Of a stretch of DNA of 64,000 nt, positions 50,708 to 60,308 are shown piece after piece. The DNA is taken from the NCBI RefSeq assembly GCF_013249015.1, contig NZ_JABRPL010000003.1, forward strand, positions 368,467-432,466, in the 5' to 3' direction. Made by a program: the position numbers and the translations under genes. The notes below the pieces were generated by a model that saw only the letters and a program-made list of their open reading frames with translations, was not told the DNA's origin and did not search any database. Source of the DNA: Rathayibacter agropyri (GTDB lineage Bacteria > Actinomycetota > Actinomycetes > Actinomycetales > Microbacteriaceae). Each line of letters opens with the position of its first letter. Position 1 is the stretch's first letter.

Positions 50708-52402
50708 ATGTCCGGTATGGAACATGACGAACGCACTCAGTCGAATCGCCGGGCATTCATCGCGACCGGCACTCTCGCTGGATTGGCGGGGGTAGCGGGG
50801 GCGGGCGGCTCGCTTCTTCCTGCGACTCCAGCAGCTGCCGCGGAGACGGAGTACTGGATCAATGTCGGTGATCGCGGCGCGAAAGGGGACGGTCGCGCCG
50901 ACGACACCGCGGTCTTTCAGAAGGCCATCGATGACGCGGCCACCGGGGATCGGCGGCGAGCGGTGCTCGTGCCTCCTGGCCGTTACCTGATCACTTCGCT
51001 TGATGTGAAGACGCAGGTCCGAATCGTCGGCTTCGGAGCCGCGGCGTTCCAGTTCGCCTTGCAATCCCCGTTCAACGGTGTTCAATTCAACGGTGTTCAA
51101 TTCGAGCCGTTCAACGATGCCATGAGCTCGGAACCGATGTTCCGACTGGGCGCGGGTGCCTCGCTGGAGAACCTCGCCGTGCGTGGGCAGCGATGGAACC
51201 AGTCTGCTCCGTCGCGGACGCTCGGGATCGAGGTCGCCGGTGGGTTTGAAGCGCGTCTCGGTATGGTGCAGGTGCTGAACTTCGCGGGAACCGGTATCAG
51301 AATCAAGCAGCTCAACAACTCGCGGTGGCACGACGTCTACATCGATGGCTGCGGCACGTCCACCGATGCGGCGATGGTGATCGAGTCCGATGGTGGCGAC
51401 ACCAACTACAACATCTTCGACCAGCTCACGATCCAGCACTCGAAGAATGCGGCTTTGGACATCGGATGGGGGTCGTCGGCGAAGGACCTCGCAACGAACC
51501 TGACCTTTATCGGCCTGCACGTCGAATCGACTGCGGATCAGGGCAACATCGACAGGCTCAACACGGGTCCCCTGCTCCGGCTCGGCAACAGCCGACAGCT
51601 GACATTCCTGTCTTCGTACATCCTCGGACTCGCGTCACCACTGCTGGAACACGATCACAGTAGGGACGGTATCGCCCAGCCCGGGGGCGTGCAGTTCATC
51701 GGCGGACAGGTCACACAGCGCGGGACGCCGGATGGTTTCACGCCAGCGCAATCCACACTGTTCAAACTCACCAAGGGTGCGGACTTCGTGATCAGCGGTG
51801 TCCGCTTCGATGATCTTCGTGTCCCTGCTGTCACGGTGGAGAAGGACTACGGCGCGGTGATGGCGGATTGGACGAACCGATTCCGGGTCATCGCTGCCGT
51901 CGACAGCTCCGTTGTGGACAACCGAAGTCGGCGCTCGCGCGCTTTCAACGGCATGGGGCTGGTGCCGCCGGCGTCATTCGACGAGCAGGTCGTCTTCAAC
52001 CGGCAGCTGCTGGCATCCGAAACCAACCACGCTGACCCGACCGAGCCGGCGACGGGTCGCTTCACCGAGCTCACCCGCCACAGCGGGACGAACGTGTCGT
52101 GGGCGGCGAGCAAGGGTGGAATCCGGGGGAACGACATCGCCGGTCACGTCACGGTCGACACCGGCAAGGACATGGCCGCCGCAGAGCCTCTCGCGACCGT
52201 CACCTTCAAGCGGCCGTTCGTCACGCCGCCGGTCGTCACCATGAGTCCGACGACCAGCACGGCTGTCGCCGCCAGACTTTATCTCGATCACGACGGCGGC
52301 ACGAGCTTCACCGTGTACGCCGGTGAGTCGATCCCACGCGGAACCTCGCTGACGTTCGGCTACCACGTGATCGGGCTTGGCAACGGTGCGCCCCCGAACT
52401 GA
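50708..52402 (+). CDS. Tat-exported right-handed beta-helix protein (pectate lyase-like fold)
   Basis: 564 residues. The N-terminus has NRRAFIATGTLAGLAGVAGAGG and a cleavage-type PAAAAE, a Tat signal. WINVGDRGAKGDGRADDTAVFQKAIDDA is the classical start of Pectate_lyase_3 beta-helix proteins, followed by VLVPPGRYLITS and repeated coils (GTGIRI, WHDVYIDGCG, NYNIFDQLTIQHS). A C-terminal beta domain (about 450-564, with AAEPLATVTFKRPFVTPPVVTMSP) resembles receptor-binding or carbohydrate-binding tail domains. Activity cannot be read. Residues near 120 carry an in-frame duplication FNGVQFNGVQF. ATG 50708 follows GGGAGGG. Confidence 0.78.
   Translation: MSGMEHDERTQSNRRAFIATGTLAGLAGVAGAGGSLLPATPAAAAETEYWINVGDRGAKGDGRADDTAVFQKAIDDAATGDRRRAVLVPPGRYLITSLDVKTQVRIVGFGAAAFQFALQSPFNGVQFNGVQFEPFNDAMSSEPMFRLGAGASLENLAVRGQRWNQSAPSRTLGIEVAGGFEARLGMVQVLNFAGTGIRIKQLNNSRWHDVYIDGCGTSTDAAMVIESDGGDTNYNIFDQLTIQHSKNAALDIGWGSSAKDLATNLTFIGLHVESTADQGNIDRLNTGPLLRLGNSRQLTFLSSYILGLASPLLEHDHSRDGIAQPGGVQFIGGQVTQRGTPDGFTPAQSTLFKLTKGADFVISGVRFDDLRVPAVTVEKDYGAVMADWTNRFRVIAAVDSSVVDNRSRRSRAFNGMGLVPPASFDEQVVFNRQLLASETNHADPTEPATGRFTELTRHSGTNVSWAASKGGIRGNDIAGHVTVDTGKDMAAAEPLATVTFKRPFVTPPVVTMSPTTSTAVAARLYLDHDGGTSFTVYAGESIPRGTSLTFGYHVIGLGNGAPPN
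51071..51100 (+). repeat. Tandem 15-bp duplication inside the beta-helix gene
   Basis: TTCAACGGTGTTCAA occurs twice in succession and encodes FNGVQ twice. Frame is preserved; likely replication slippage. Confidence 0.9.
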
Positions 52403-52507
52403 CGCTGCGGGGGAACGAGCTTCTCGCAGGTGTCCTCGATCCCGCCGCGCGGGACTCCGACGCCGTGCTGCTCCGCGACGCCGCGCCGAGCAGAGGGCTG
52501 CCGTGTC

Positions 52508-52577
52508 CTTCGCGCGATGCCTGTTGAGTACGCGACACGCCGGGCGAGCTGTACCGAAGAGGCATCTCGCGGGAGGG
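52508..52577. repeat. Palindromic element C2
   Basis: Arms around GCGCGATGCCTGTTGAGTAC and GTACCGAAGAGGCATCTCGC form an imperfect inverted repeat of the same family as C1 and C3. It lies between the convergent beta-helix and CHAP genes and may serve as a two-way terminator. Confidence 0.75.
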
Positions 52578-52599
52578 GGAGGAAGGAGGAGGGCGCGCG

Positions 52600-53601
52600 T
52601 TAGAGGGCCGGCGGGTAGAGGAACAGGGGCACCTTGGCCGTGGGGAACGTGCGGGTGACGTAGCTGTGCTTGCCGCCGTAGTTGTACTCCTCGAGGAGGA
52701 CGGTGCCGTCGTCGTTCACCTTCTGCACGTACGAGACGTGGTTGTAGGTCCACCACGCGACGCAGCCGACGAGGGGGACGCTGCTGGTCGCCCAACCCTT
52801 CGCGGCCCAGTTGTCGGGCCACTCGTAGGCGCTGCCGCCGAGCGGAGTGATGTTGCCCCAGGTGTATTTCCACGGCGCGGAGGTGCGCCCGGCGTCGCGG
52901 TTGAGGCGCCAGGCCACGAAGTCGACGCACTCGCGGTAGTAGTAGCCGAGCGGAGACAGTCCGCCGCCGTTGTCATCGGTGGTTTCGTAGGGCCAGGGGT
53001 AGTCGTCGCCGGCGGCGCGTGTCTTCACGGTTGAGAACTGGCCGCCGTTCGCGCCGGAAAGCACCGCCGCCTGCCTGCTGGCCTCGTCGAGTTGCGCCTG
53101 GGTCGGCGCGGCGAAGGCGTCGCGCACGGCCGTCTGGCCGGTCGCCTCTGACGAGACGGTGAGGTTTTGCGAGCCGACGAGCTCGGCCGCGGCTCGGCCG
53201 GTCGCTGTGGAGGAGGAGTTGCGGGCCCCGTAAGCGGGGATGGCGGCGGTGGCGAAGAGCCCGCCAACCACCGAGAAGGTGCCGAAGGTGAGGGCCCGGC
53301 GGCTGAGACCGCGGGAGCGGGCAGGTGCAGCAGAGGGGCGGGGCGCGGCGGCGGGCTGGGGCGCGGTGCGGTTCGACCAGGAGGCGGCAGGGACGACGGT
53401 CGGGATCTCGACGGAGACGGTCGGGGCCGTGGATCCGATGGCGGCCGTCGCCGGCGCGGTGTCAGTCTCGGCAACGTCCCCCGCCTCCTGCGCAGCGCGC
53501 CTCTCGGCGGCGAGAGCCTCCCTGCGGGTGAGGGGGGCACCGGACGCGGTGCTCGAGGTGCCGGGGCAGTCCTCAGGGGTGGGGATGCCTGGCTTCGACA
53601 C
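52600..53601 (-). CDS. CHAP-domain cell-wall hydrolase
   Basis: 333 residues from GTG 53601 (GAGGAG nine bases upstream). A long Ala/Pro/Thr-rich cytoplasmic stretch precedes a Tat-like anchor RGLSRRALTFGTFSVVGGLFATAAI (about 95-120). The C-terminal CHAP domain (about 205-333) keeps the catalytic Cys in YYYRECVDFVAWRLN, His in NHVSYVQKV and LLEEYNYGG. CHAP enzymes are peptidoglycan amidases or endopeptidases. Three perfect 16-bp repeats lie upstream. The first 100 residues before the signal are unusual. Confidence 0.8.
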   Translation of the reverse strand: MSKPGIPTPEDCPGTSSTASGAPLTRREALAAERRAAQEAGDVAETDTAPATAAIGSTAPTVSVEIPTVVPAASWSNRTAPQPAAAPRPSAAPARSRGLSRRALTFGTFSVVGGLFATAAIPAYGARNSSSTATGRAAAELVGSQNLTVSSEATGQTAVRDAFAAPTQAQLDEASRQAAVLSGANGGQFSTVKTRAAGDDYPWPYETTDDNGGGLSPLGYYYRECVDFVAWRLNRDAGRTSAPWKYTWGNITPLGGSAYEWPDNWAAKGWATSSVPLVGCVAWWTYNHVSYVQKVNDDGTVLLEEYNYGGKHSYVTRTFPTAKVPLFLYPPAL

Positions 53602-53627
53602 GCGTGCGGTCTCCTCTCGAGGACGGT

Positions 53628-53691
53628 TCTGGGGCGTACTAACTCTGGGGCGTACTAATTCCGGGGCGTACTAACTTGCGGGCGTCTTGAC
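53628..53691. repeat. Tandem 16-bp repeats upstream of the CHAP gene
   Basis: TCTGGGGCGTACTAAC (53628), TCTGGGGCGTACTAAT (53644), TCCGGGGCGTACTAAC (53660) and a degenerate TTGCGGGCGTCTTGAC (53676), an exact 16-bp period. Position 27-90 bp before the CHAP start suggests an operator array or a leader element. The remaining bases to 53896 hold no gene. Confidence 0.9.
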
Positions 53692-53896
53692 TTCTGGATT
53701 CCGACCACTGGCCGACACGACGTCCTGGCCGATGCGACGTCCTGGCCGGCCCAGGATTCGGACGACAAATCACTGTAGCTCGGGTCACCTCGATAACGGA
53801 ACGGTCACAGCGGATCCTCACCGAAGTCTCCCGACATACTCCGAAGCGCTTCAGCCCGCGGTGCCAGGATGGGGCGCACTCGGGAAGGAGCCCCTC

Positions 53897-54445
53897 ATGA
53901 CCGCACCCACACCCTCCACCGGCAGCACCCCCGACCTCGCCGGTCCCGTGCTCGTCGGCGTCGCCGATGTCCGCCGCCCCGAGGTCCTCCGCACCGCGGC
54001 GCGGGTCGCCGCCGACTCCCGGGCGCCGCTGCTGCTTGTGTCAGTCTCGGCCGACCCCTACCTTGTCGGCGAGTACGTCGATCCGATGACCGGCGGCATC
54101 CCGCTCGGCTTCGTCGGGGCCTCGCCCGATCGCGGGAAGGAACCGACGCTCCCGCCTGGGTTGCGCGAAGCGGTCGAGCAGGAACTCGCCGGCACCGACG
54201 TGCAGTGGACCCTTCGCGCCGTCAGGGGCGAGCCGGCGCCCGCTCTCGCCGATGTCGCGGAAGAGGTCGACGCGCGGATGATCGTGGTCGGCACGCGCGA
54301 CGCGGGAGTGCTCGCGAGCATCGCCGAGTTTCTCGGCGGGAGTGTCGCTGCTCACCTCGCGCACCGTCAGCACCGTCCCGTCCTCGTCGTCCCGCGCGCC
54401 GACCGCGATCCCGAGCGTCCGGCGCCGTGGGATCTTTCGGAGTGA
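53897..54445 (+). CDS. Universal stress protein
   Basis: 182 residues, single UspA domain. VLVGVADVRRPEVLRTAARVA at the start and the ATP-loop region VVGTRDAGVLASIAEFLGGSVAAHLAHRQHRPVLVVP at the end. AAGGAG precedes ATG 53897. GTGA overlap with the first fluoride channel gene indicates an operon. Confidence 0.88.
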   Translation: MTAPTPSTGSTPDLAGPVLVGVADVRRPEVLRTAARVAADSRAPLLLVSVSADPYLVGEYVDPMTGGIPLGFVGASPDRGKEPTLPPGLREAVEQELAGTDVQWTLRAVRGEPAPALADVAEEVDARMIVVGTRDAGVLASIAEFLGGSVAAHLAHRQHRPVLVVPRADRDPERPAPWDLSE

Positions 54446-54855
54446 CGCTGCCCCTGTTCCTCCGGCCCGGCGCAATCCTCCTGGTCGCTCTGGGCGGTGC
54501 GGTCGGCACGGCGGGCCGCTTCACGCTCGCCGTTCTGCTACCACCGGTGGGCGTGCTGCCGGTCGCGACCGTCGTCGTGAACCTGGTCGGCGCCTTCCTT
54601 CTGGGCCTGCTGCTCGAGGGTCTTGCGCGTCGCGGCCCGGACGAGGGCGGACGGCGCAGGCTGCGGCTTCTGCTCGGCACCGGCGTGCTCGGCGGCTTCA
54701 CCACCTACAGCACGTTCTCGCTCGATACCGTGGCGCTGCTCGAGGGCGGGCACCTCGCCGAGTCGCTTCTGTACACAGGCGGGACCCTCGTGCTGGGCCT
54801 CGTCGCGGCCGCTCTGGGCATCGCGGTGGCCGGCCGGCGACGCGGGGAGGCGTGA
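54442..54855 (+). CDS. crcB: Fluoride channel CrcB/FluC, first subunit
   Basis: 137 residues and four membrane segments: LVALGGAVGTAGRFTLAVL, VVVNLVGAFLLGLLLE with the polar Asn, and GTGVLGGFTTYSTFSLD with the Phe-box and Thr/Ser ion track. Exports fluoride. Overlaps the upstream stop (GTGA) and the next crcB by one base. Confidence 0.9.
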   Translation: MTLPLFLRPGAILLVALGGAVGTAGRFTLAVLLPPVGVLPVATVVVNLVGAFLLGLLLEGLARRGPDEGGRRRLRLLLGTGVLGGFTTYSTFSLDTVALLEGGHLAESLLYTGGTLVLGLVAAALGIAVAGRRRGEA

Positions 54856-55238
54856 TGAGCGCCGGGCTGCTGCTCGCGGTCGCGCTGGCCGGCGGGATCG
54901 GCTCGGCGGCGCGGCTGGTTGTCGACGGGTTCGCGCGGTCGCTATTCCCGGTCCGTTGGCCGATCGGTACGGCACTGATCAACGTGAGTGGATCGCTGCT
55001 GCTCGGCGTGGTCGTCGGATTAGCTCTGTCCGGCGCCGTCGATCCCCAGTGGCGGGCCGTGCTGGGCACCGGTGTGCTGGGCGGATTCACGACCTTCAGC
55101 ACCGCGAGCGTCGAGACCGTGCGGCTGCTGCTCGCCCGGCGCTGGATCGCGGGTCTGGCCTACGGCCTCGGGACAGGGGCGCTCGCGTTCGTCGGTGCCG
55201 CGGCCGGGCTAGCACTGGCGGGTGTCCGGCTGTCCTGA
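54855..55238 (+). CDS. crcB: Fluoride channel CrcB/FluC, second subunit
   Basis: 127 residues with four membrane segments: GIGSAARLVVDG, GTALINVSGSLLLGVVVG and GTGVLGGFTTFSTASVE. Forms, with the previous gene, the heterodimer common in Gram-positive bacteria. ATG 54855 overlaps the preceding TGA; GGGGAGG lies upstream. Confidence 0.9.
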   Translation: MSAGLLLAVALAGGIGSAARLVVDGFARSLFPVRWPIGTALINVSGSLLLGVVVGLALSGAVDPQWRAVLGTGVLGGFTTFSTASVETVRLLLARRWIAGLAYGLGTGALAFVGAAAGLALAGVRLS

Positions 55239-55302
55239 GCGGCCCGCCGAGCCGCGTCCCGAGTCCCCGCCCCACGAGCGCTCCTCAGGCCGGGTAGCCT
55301 CC

Positions 55303-56316
55303 TCAGCCCGGGTAGATCAGTAGCGCCTCCGGATCGACCGCGAAGCCGATCTCGCGACCTGGCGCGAGGTCGAGCGCCGCCGCCTGTGCAGGATCGGCGT
55401 CGGCTCGCAGCGACCCGCTACGCACCCGCACGGTATCGCCCCGCGGCTCGACGTCGGTGATGATCGAGCGCAGCCCGCCGTGTCCGAGCCGGACACTCCA
55501 GGGTCGGACGGCCGCGAGCACCGGGGCGCCGGGGGCGATCGGCTCGGTCACTACTCCCGCGAACTCGTGGCCCTCGGTCGTGAGCAGTCCGGCCGCCGTG
55601 CGCGTCCCCGCGAGCAGGTTGAGCCCCGCCAGCTCGGCGGTGAACGCGGTGCGCGGACGGGTGAGCACCCGCTCGGTCCGCCCCTCCTCGACCACGCGGC
55701 CCTCGCGGAGGACGACCACCCGGTCGGCGAGGGTCCAGGCGTCGAGCACGTCGTGGGTGACCACGATCGCCGAGCGGTCAGCGAGGACCGTCCGCAGCAT
55801 CCGCCGGAGCACCGGGGCGACGCGCACGTCCACGGCGGCGAGCGGTTCATCGAGCAGCACAAGGCGCGGCTCCCTCGCGAGAGCGCGCGCGAGCGCCACG
55901 CGCTGCGCCTGCCCACCCGAGAGGCTGCCTGGGCGCCGGTCGGCCAGCTCGAGCGCCTCCACGGCGGCCAGTTCGCGCTTGGCCCTCGCGCGCGCCGCGA
56001 CCCGGCCGAGGCCCGCGCTGCGTGGTCCGAAGGCGACGTTCTCGAGGACGCTGAGGTGCGGGAAAAGCAGGGGGTCCTGCGCGAGCAACGCCACGGCGCG
56101 GCGGTGCGGAGGCGTCCAGCGGCGGTCATCGAACAGCACCGCGTCGTCCAGCAGCGCGGTCCCGGAGTCAGCGCGCACCAGCCCGGCGATCAGCGCGAGC
56201 AGGGTCGACTTGCCCGCACCGTTCGGCCCGAGGACGGCGACGGTCTCTCCGGCCGCGACGTCGAGCGACGCTGCGAACCCGCGCGCGGCGAGCCGCGCCT
56301 CCAGCCGCAGGCTCAC
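55303..56316 (-). CDS. modC: Molybdate ABC transporter ATP-binding protein
   Basis: 337 residues. Walker [10 protein letters not shown], signature [15 protein letters not shown], Walker [14 protein letters not shown] and H-loop VVTHD in the first 230, then a TOBE/molybdate-binding-like C-terminus. GTG start overlaps modB by 4 bp (GTGA). Energises ModB. Confidence 0.88.
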   Translation of the reverse strand: MSLRLEARLAARGFAASLDVAAGETVAVLGPNGAGKSTLLALIAGLVRADSGTALLDDAVLFDDRRWTPPHRRAVALLAQDPLLFPHLSVLENVAFGPRSAGLGRVAARARAKRELAAVEALELADRRPGSLSGGQAQRVALARALAREPRLVLLDEPLAAVDVRVAPVLRRMLRTVLADRSAIVVTHDVLDAWTLADRVVVLREGRVVEEGRTERVLTRPRTAFTAELAGLNLLAGTRTAAGLLTTEGHEFAGVVTEPIAPGAPVLAAVRPWSVRLGHGGLRSIITDVEPRGDTVRVRSGSLRADADPAQAAALDLAPGREIGFAVDPEALLIYPG

Positions 56317-57098
56317 TCCCGGACCCCGCGTGGCGAGCGCCCGTGCGCCAGGCCGATCACAAGCACCGCGACCGCGACCAGCACGAGTGCCAGCGCGACT
56401 GCGGCGTCCGGATCGGTCTCGCGCTGAAGGTAGATCTCCAGCGGCAGAGTGCGGGTCGTGCCCTCAAGGCTCCCCGCGAACGTCAGAGTGGCGCCGAACT
56501 CGCCGAGCGCCCGGGCGAAGGACAGGATCGCGCCCGAGACCAGACCCGGCAGGATGAGCGGCAGGGTGATCCTCCTCAGCACTGTGCCCGGCGAGGCGCC
56601 CAGGGTCGCGGCGACGGCCTCGTAGCGGGCGCCGGCGCTGCGCAACGCCCCCTCCAGCGTCAGCACCAGGAACGGCAGTGCCACGAACGTCTGCGCGAGC
56701 ACCACGGCGGTGGTCGAGAACGCGATGCGCACGCCCAGCGCCTCCAGCACGCCGCCGAGCAGGCCCAGGCGTCCGAAGGTGGCGAGCAACGCGAGCCCGC
56801 CGACCACGGGCGGCAGCACGAGGGGGAGGAGGACCAGAGAGCGGAGCAGGCGCTGCCCGCGGAAGGCCGTGCGCGCGAGGACGAGCGCCATCGGCGTCCC
56901 GAGCAGTAGGCACAGGAGGGTTGCCGTCGCCGACGTGCGCAGGCTCAGCAGGAGCGCCGCGACCGAGGAGTCGGCGGTGATGAGCGGCAGGAACTGCGGC
57001 CAGTCGACGCGGGTGAGGATGGCCGCGAGCGGCAGCAGGACCAGAAGTGAGCCGACTGCCGCGACCATCACGACCCAGCGCGGGAGGCCGGATCCCAT
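56313..57098 (-). CDS. modB: Molybdate ABC transporter permease
   Basis: 261 residues, about six membrane segments, with the permease-ATPase contact loop [45 protein letters not shown] (EAA loop). ATG overlaps the stop of the TOBE regulator by one base. Imports molybdate with ModA and ModC. Confidence 0.88.
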   Translation of the reverse strand: MGSGLPRWVVMVAAVGSLLVLLPLAAILTRVDWPQFLPLITADSSVAALLLSLRTSATATLLCLLLGTPMALVLARTAFRGQRLLRSLVLLPLVLPPVVGGLALLATFGRLGLLGGVLEALGVRIAFSTTAVVLAQTFVALPFLVLTLEGALRSAGARYEAVAATLGASPGTVLRRITLPLILPGLVSGAILSFARALGEFGATLTFAGSLEGTTRTLPLEIYLQRETDPDAAVALALVLVAVAVLVIGLAHGRSPRGVRE

Positions 57099-57502
57099 CA
57101 GCGGGGTGCGAGCGGCGTCTCGACGATCACCGTCGTCGCCTTCACCACCGCCACCGCGGGCGAACCGGGCTCGAGCCCCAGCTCACGGACCGCCTCGCTG
57201 CTCATCAACGAGACCACCCGGTGCGGCCCGCACTGCAACTCGACCTGCGCCATCACCGTGTCCATCACGATGTCCGTGACGATACCGACGAAGCGGTTGC
57301 GGGCCGAGCGCGCCACGGGCGACGGGTCCTCCGGCAGCACGGCGTTCGCGCGGGCGAGCCTGGCGACGTCGAGCCCGTTGACGACGCGGCGTCCGGAGGC
57401 ATCCTTCACGCTCGCGAGCGTTCCGTTCTCGATCCACCGTCGCAGCGTGTCGTCGCTCACCCCGAGCGCGGCGGCGGCGTCCCGAACCCGTATCTGCGGC
57501 AT
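57098..57502 (-). CDS. HTH plus TOBE molybdate-responsive protein
   Basis: 134 residues: a MerR/excisionase-type helix-turn-helix [26 protein letters not shown] (1-50) and a Mop/TOBE domain [42 protein letters not shown] (68-134). It probably senses molybdate and regulates the modA or modB promoters. Joined to modB by TGATG overlap. Similar small HTH-Mop proteins accompany mod genes in many Actinobacteria. Confidence 0.8.
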   Translation of the reverse strand: MPQIRVRDAAAALGVSDDTLRRWIENGTLASVKDASGRRVVNGLDVARLARANAVLPEDPSPVARSARNRFVGIVTDIVMDTVMAQVELQCGPHRVVSLMSSEAVRELGLEPGSPAVAVVKATTVIVETPLAPR

Positions 57503-57648
57503 GCTCCCGATCCTACGTCCGCATCTGCCTCCCGCTCCTTCTTTCTGCGCTCCTGAGACGTTCCGCTACCGCCCAGGCGCCGCGCCGCGGGCGGTGCCTG
57601 GGTGACCGGCGCGATGTGTCGGTGGGCTTGGTGACGAGCGCACGACTC

Positions 57649-58428
57649 TCACTGTGCTCCGAAGCCGTGCGCGGCGAGCACCGCGTGTCCCGCATCCGAG
57701 CCGACGTACGCCACGAACGCGGCGGCCATATCGGAGTCACCCGCTCCTTTCAGCGCGGCGATCGCAGAGGTGTTGACTCCCTCCGACGCCTCGGAGAAAG
57801 GGATGCCGGTGACCGAGCCGCCGGAGCCGCGGATGTCGGTCGTGTAGACGAGCCCGGCGTCCGCCTCGCCCGACGACACCTTGCCGAGCACGTCCGTCAC
57901 CGACGACTCCTCGCTCACTGGCGTGATGTCGAGGCCTGCCGCTCGTTCCACCGCCGCGGCTGCCGCTCCGCACGGCACCTGCGGCGCGCAGAGCACGGTG
58001 GCTATACCCGGCCGGGCAAGGTCGGCGAGGGAGGTGACGTGCGCGGGATTACCGGGCGGCACCGCGATCTCGAGGGTGTTCGTCGCGATGGTGACCGGGT
58101 CGCCGGCGACGAGCCCCGCGCTGGTCAGGCTCGCCATTGTGCGCTCATCGGCCGATGCGAAGACGTCGGCCGGGGCGCCGTTGAGGATCTGCGAGGCGAG
58201 GTCGGACGAGCCGGCGAACGAGAGTTCGACGTGCGCGCCCGGCTGCGCTCTCTCGAAGTCGGTGGTGAGGTCGGTGAACGCGCCCGTCAGCGAGGCCGCG
58301 GCGAAAACAGTGATCGAGGTGCCCGAACCCGGCTCGGCGGAGGGCGAGGGAATCGCTCCGCTCGCGCACCCCGCGAGCACGAGGACCGCCGCGAGGGGGA
58401 GCGCGGCAATGAACGGACGACAGTGCAC
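57649..58428 (-). CDS. modA: Molybdate-binding lipoprotein
   Basis: 259 residues, GTG start after GAGGAGG. Lipobox LAGC (Cys21), then TVFAAASLTGAFTDL, ELSFAGSSDLASQILNGAPADVFASADE, LGKVSSGEADAGLVYTTDI, the ModA pattern. Separated from the modB operon by 146 bp with the regulator between. Confidence 0.9.
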   Translation of the reverse strand: MHCRPFIAALPLAAVLVLAGCASGAIPSPSAEPGSGTSITVFAAASLTGAFTDLTTDFERAQPGAHVELSFAGSSDLASQILNGAPADVFASADERTMASLTSAGLVAGDPVTIATNTLEIAVPPGNPAHVTSLADLARPGIATVLCAPQVPCGAAAAAVERAAGLDITPVSEESSVTDVLGKVSSGEADAGLVYTTDIRGSGGSVTGIPFSEASEGVNTSAIAALKGAGDSDMAAAFVAYVGSDAGHAVLAAHGFGAQ

Positions 58429-59097
58429 GGCGGCCTCCTCGGTAGGTCCGCAGGTGCGGAGACGCAGTGAGTGTAACGACGGACGTGCGGAGTTATCCCG
58501 ACGAGGTCACTGAGGGAACGGCCAGGGTCGCTTGCCCAGTGGAGCCGCGCGCAGCGTCGGGCTGAGAGCCTGTGCGGCGTGTGCTGCGCACCGGATCGCG
58601 CGGAGCGGTACTGCCTCAGGGCTTCGACACTCACTGATGGCACGCCCGCTCTCTCCCACGCCACCCCGACAGTGCTGGGGCAGCGGAATCTCTGCGCCGA
58701 AGGATCAGGCGACGGTGAGCATCCCGGTGAGAGGCGATCGCGCTGTCACACACGCCCGAGAGAGAGGCGACGACCACCGGGAACTTTAATAGGCAGGTGA
58801 TGTCTCAGGGGGAGACAGGGGCCGGCCCTTCCTGCGGTGTGCTGGCTAGGGTCAGCGGTTCGCCGGTCGTCGCGACCAGGTCCGCGCCGGCCGAAGAGGA
58901 TCGACAGCGTCGATCAAGGATCGGGGAAATCTGACGTGGCAACGAGGCGAGAGTTCGTCGTGGCGCTGGCGACCGCAACCGGCACCCCCGCGTTGACCAA
59001 TTCGCCCGAATGGTGGATCGCGGCGAGGCGGCGAGCGCTGCGCTGGGCAGGGCGAGGGGACTTCGGCGGCGGCCGACCAGGGCGTGGCCGCGGTGCA
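58429..59097. other. Long intergenic region before the lactonase gene
   Basis: No supported gene. A plus-strand frame from GTG 58936 starts MATRREFVVALATATGTPAL, with twin arginines, and is in frame with the lactonase; it could be an N-terminal extension or a remnant. CGCCGAAGGATCAGGCGACGG at about 58690-58712 recalls one strand of glycine riboswitches, but the paired GGAGAG segment is missing. Confidence 0.4.
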
Positions 59098-59979
59098 GTG
59101 GCCGACGGGCTGCTGGCGCCGGGCGCCCAGCTCGAGCGGGTCGCCACGGGGGCTGTCTGGAGTGAGGGGCCGGTGTGGCTGCCGCGGGAGCGAGTGGTGC
59201 GGTGGAGCGATATCCCGGGCGACCGAATCCTGGAGTGGGACGCGGTGACGGGCGAGACGCGTGTGCACCGCGAGCACGTCGAGTTCACCAACGGTCGCAC
59301 TCTGGATCGGCAGGGGCGGGTCGTGCAGTGCTCGCACGGTCGTCGGGCGATCGAGCGCGAGGTCGACGGCAACGTGGAGGTGCTGGTCGAGCGGCACGGC
59401 GGGGCGCGGCTGAACTCGCCGAACGACGTCGTGGTCGCGTCCGATGGCGCGATCTGGTTTACCGATCCGCCGTACGGGATCGTGCAGCCGCACGAGGGGC
59501 ACCCCGGCGAGCGCGAATATGGCGGCTGCTACGTCTTCCGCTTTGTCGAGGCGACGGGCGAGCTGAGCGTGGCGACCTCCGCGGTCCAGGAGCCGAACGG
59601 AGTGGCCTTCTCGCCTGACGAGCGCATCCTCTACGTCTCGGACACCTCCGTCGCCCTGCGCAGGGACAGGACCGGCGAGCACTGCATCCACGCGTTCGCG
59701 GTTGACGAGCAGTGGCGGCTCGCTCCGCTCGGCGTGCTCGCGTCGATCGAGCCGGGGGTCCCGGACGGTCTGCGCGTCGATGTGGAGGGCCGGATCTGGA
59801 CGTCGAGCGCTGATGGTGTGCAGGTCCTCGGCGCGGACGGCGCCAGTCTGGGTCGGATACCGGTGCCGGAAGTCGTGGGCAACCTCTGCTTCGGCGGCGA
59901 GGACGGCAACGACCTCTTCGTCGCGGCGAGCACGTCGCTGTACCGGATCCGCACGACAACGCGCGACGCCGCCTCCTGA
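59098..59979 (+). CDS. SMP-30/gluconolactonase family protein
   Basis: 293 residues from GTG 59098, the family length. VATGAVWSEGPVWL, RWSDIPGDRILEW, EFTNGRTLDRQGRVVQCSHG, NSPNDVVVASDGAIWFTDPPYGI, EPNGVAFSPDERILYVSDT and VPDGLRVDVEGRIW are the six-bladed propeller motifs; the metal ligands Glu (SEGP), Asn (NSPND) and Asp (PDGLRVD) are present. Hydrolyses a sugar lactone. No strong ribosome site; a frame from 58936 would add a putative Tat-type leader, so location is uncertain. Confidence 0.8.
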   Translation: MADGLLAPGAQLERVATGAVWSEGPVWLPRERVVRWSDIPGDRILEWDAVTGETRVHREHVEFTNGRTLDRQGRVVQCSHGRRAIEREVDGNVEVLVERHGGARLNSPNDVVVASDGAIWFTDPPYGIVQPHEGHPGEREYGGCYVFRFVEATGELSVATSAVQEPNGVAFSPDERILYVSDTSVALRRDRTGEHCIHAFAVDEQWRLAPLGVLASIEPGVPDGLRVDVEGRIWTSSADGVQVLGADGASLGRIPVPEVVGNLCFGGEDGNDLFVAASTSLYRIRTTTRDAAS

Positions 59980-60007
59980 GCCGCCGCCCCCGCGCCCCGC
60001 GCGCCGA

Positions 60008-60069
60008 AACGCCCCGCTCTGCGCCGAAGTACCACCCACGCGGCGGCGTCTCGGAGGGAGCGGGGCGTT
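60008..60069 (+). terminator. Hairpin after the lactonase gene
   Basis: AACGCCCCGCTC (60008-60019) pairs with GAGCGGGGCGTT (60058-60069); inner GCGCCGAAG/GGCGTCTCGG is partly paired. Probably a terminator. The rest of 59980-60308 contains no gene. Confidence 0.6.
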
Positions 60070-60308
60070 GCGACTCCTGATGCCATGTCGTGCTCCTGTC
60101 CTCGGTGGTGCCTGTGCTCCGACGCTAGGTCGGGCAGCGGATGCGCGGGCCCTCTTCCGCGCGCCGGCCGAGGCTGCTCTCGCAGAGGTGCGGATGGGCT
60201 CTCGACGACCGCATCGCGAAGGCGGCGAGCTACAGCAGGCACTCCGTCCGCACGCGCATCGCCGCGTTCCCTCGAACAGGGGCGGCGTCGGAGCACTACC
60301 GTTGCACC

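Noticed and set aside
53628-53691. Short repeats considered as a CRISPR-like array
   Set aside because: The repeats are directly adjacent with no spacers.
53750-53896. Fluoride riboswitch upstream of the stress protein/crcB operon
   Set aside because: I could not find the conserved pseudoknot-forming GG.GATGG...CC arrangement.
58660-58760. Possible glycine riboswitch because of CGCCGAAGG before the lactonase gene
   Set aside because: The pairing GGAGAG and the CTCTCAGGC segments of the aptamer are absent and no glycine-related gene follows.
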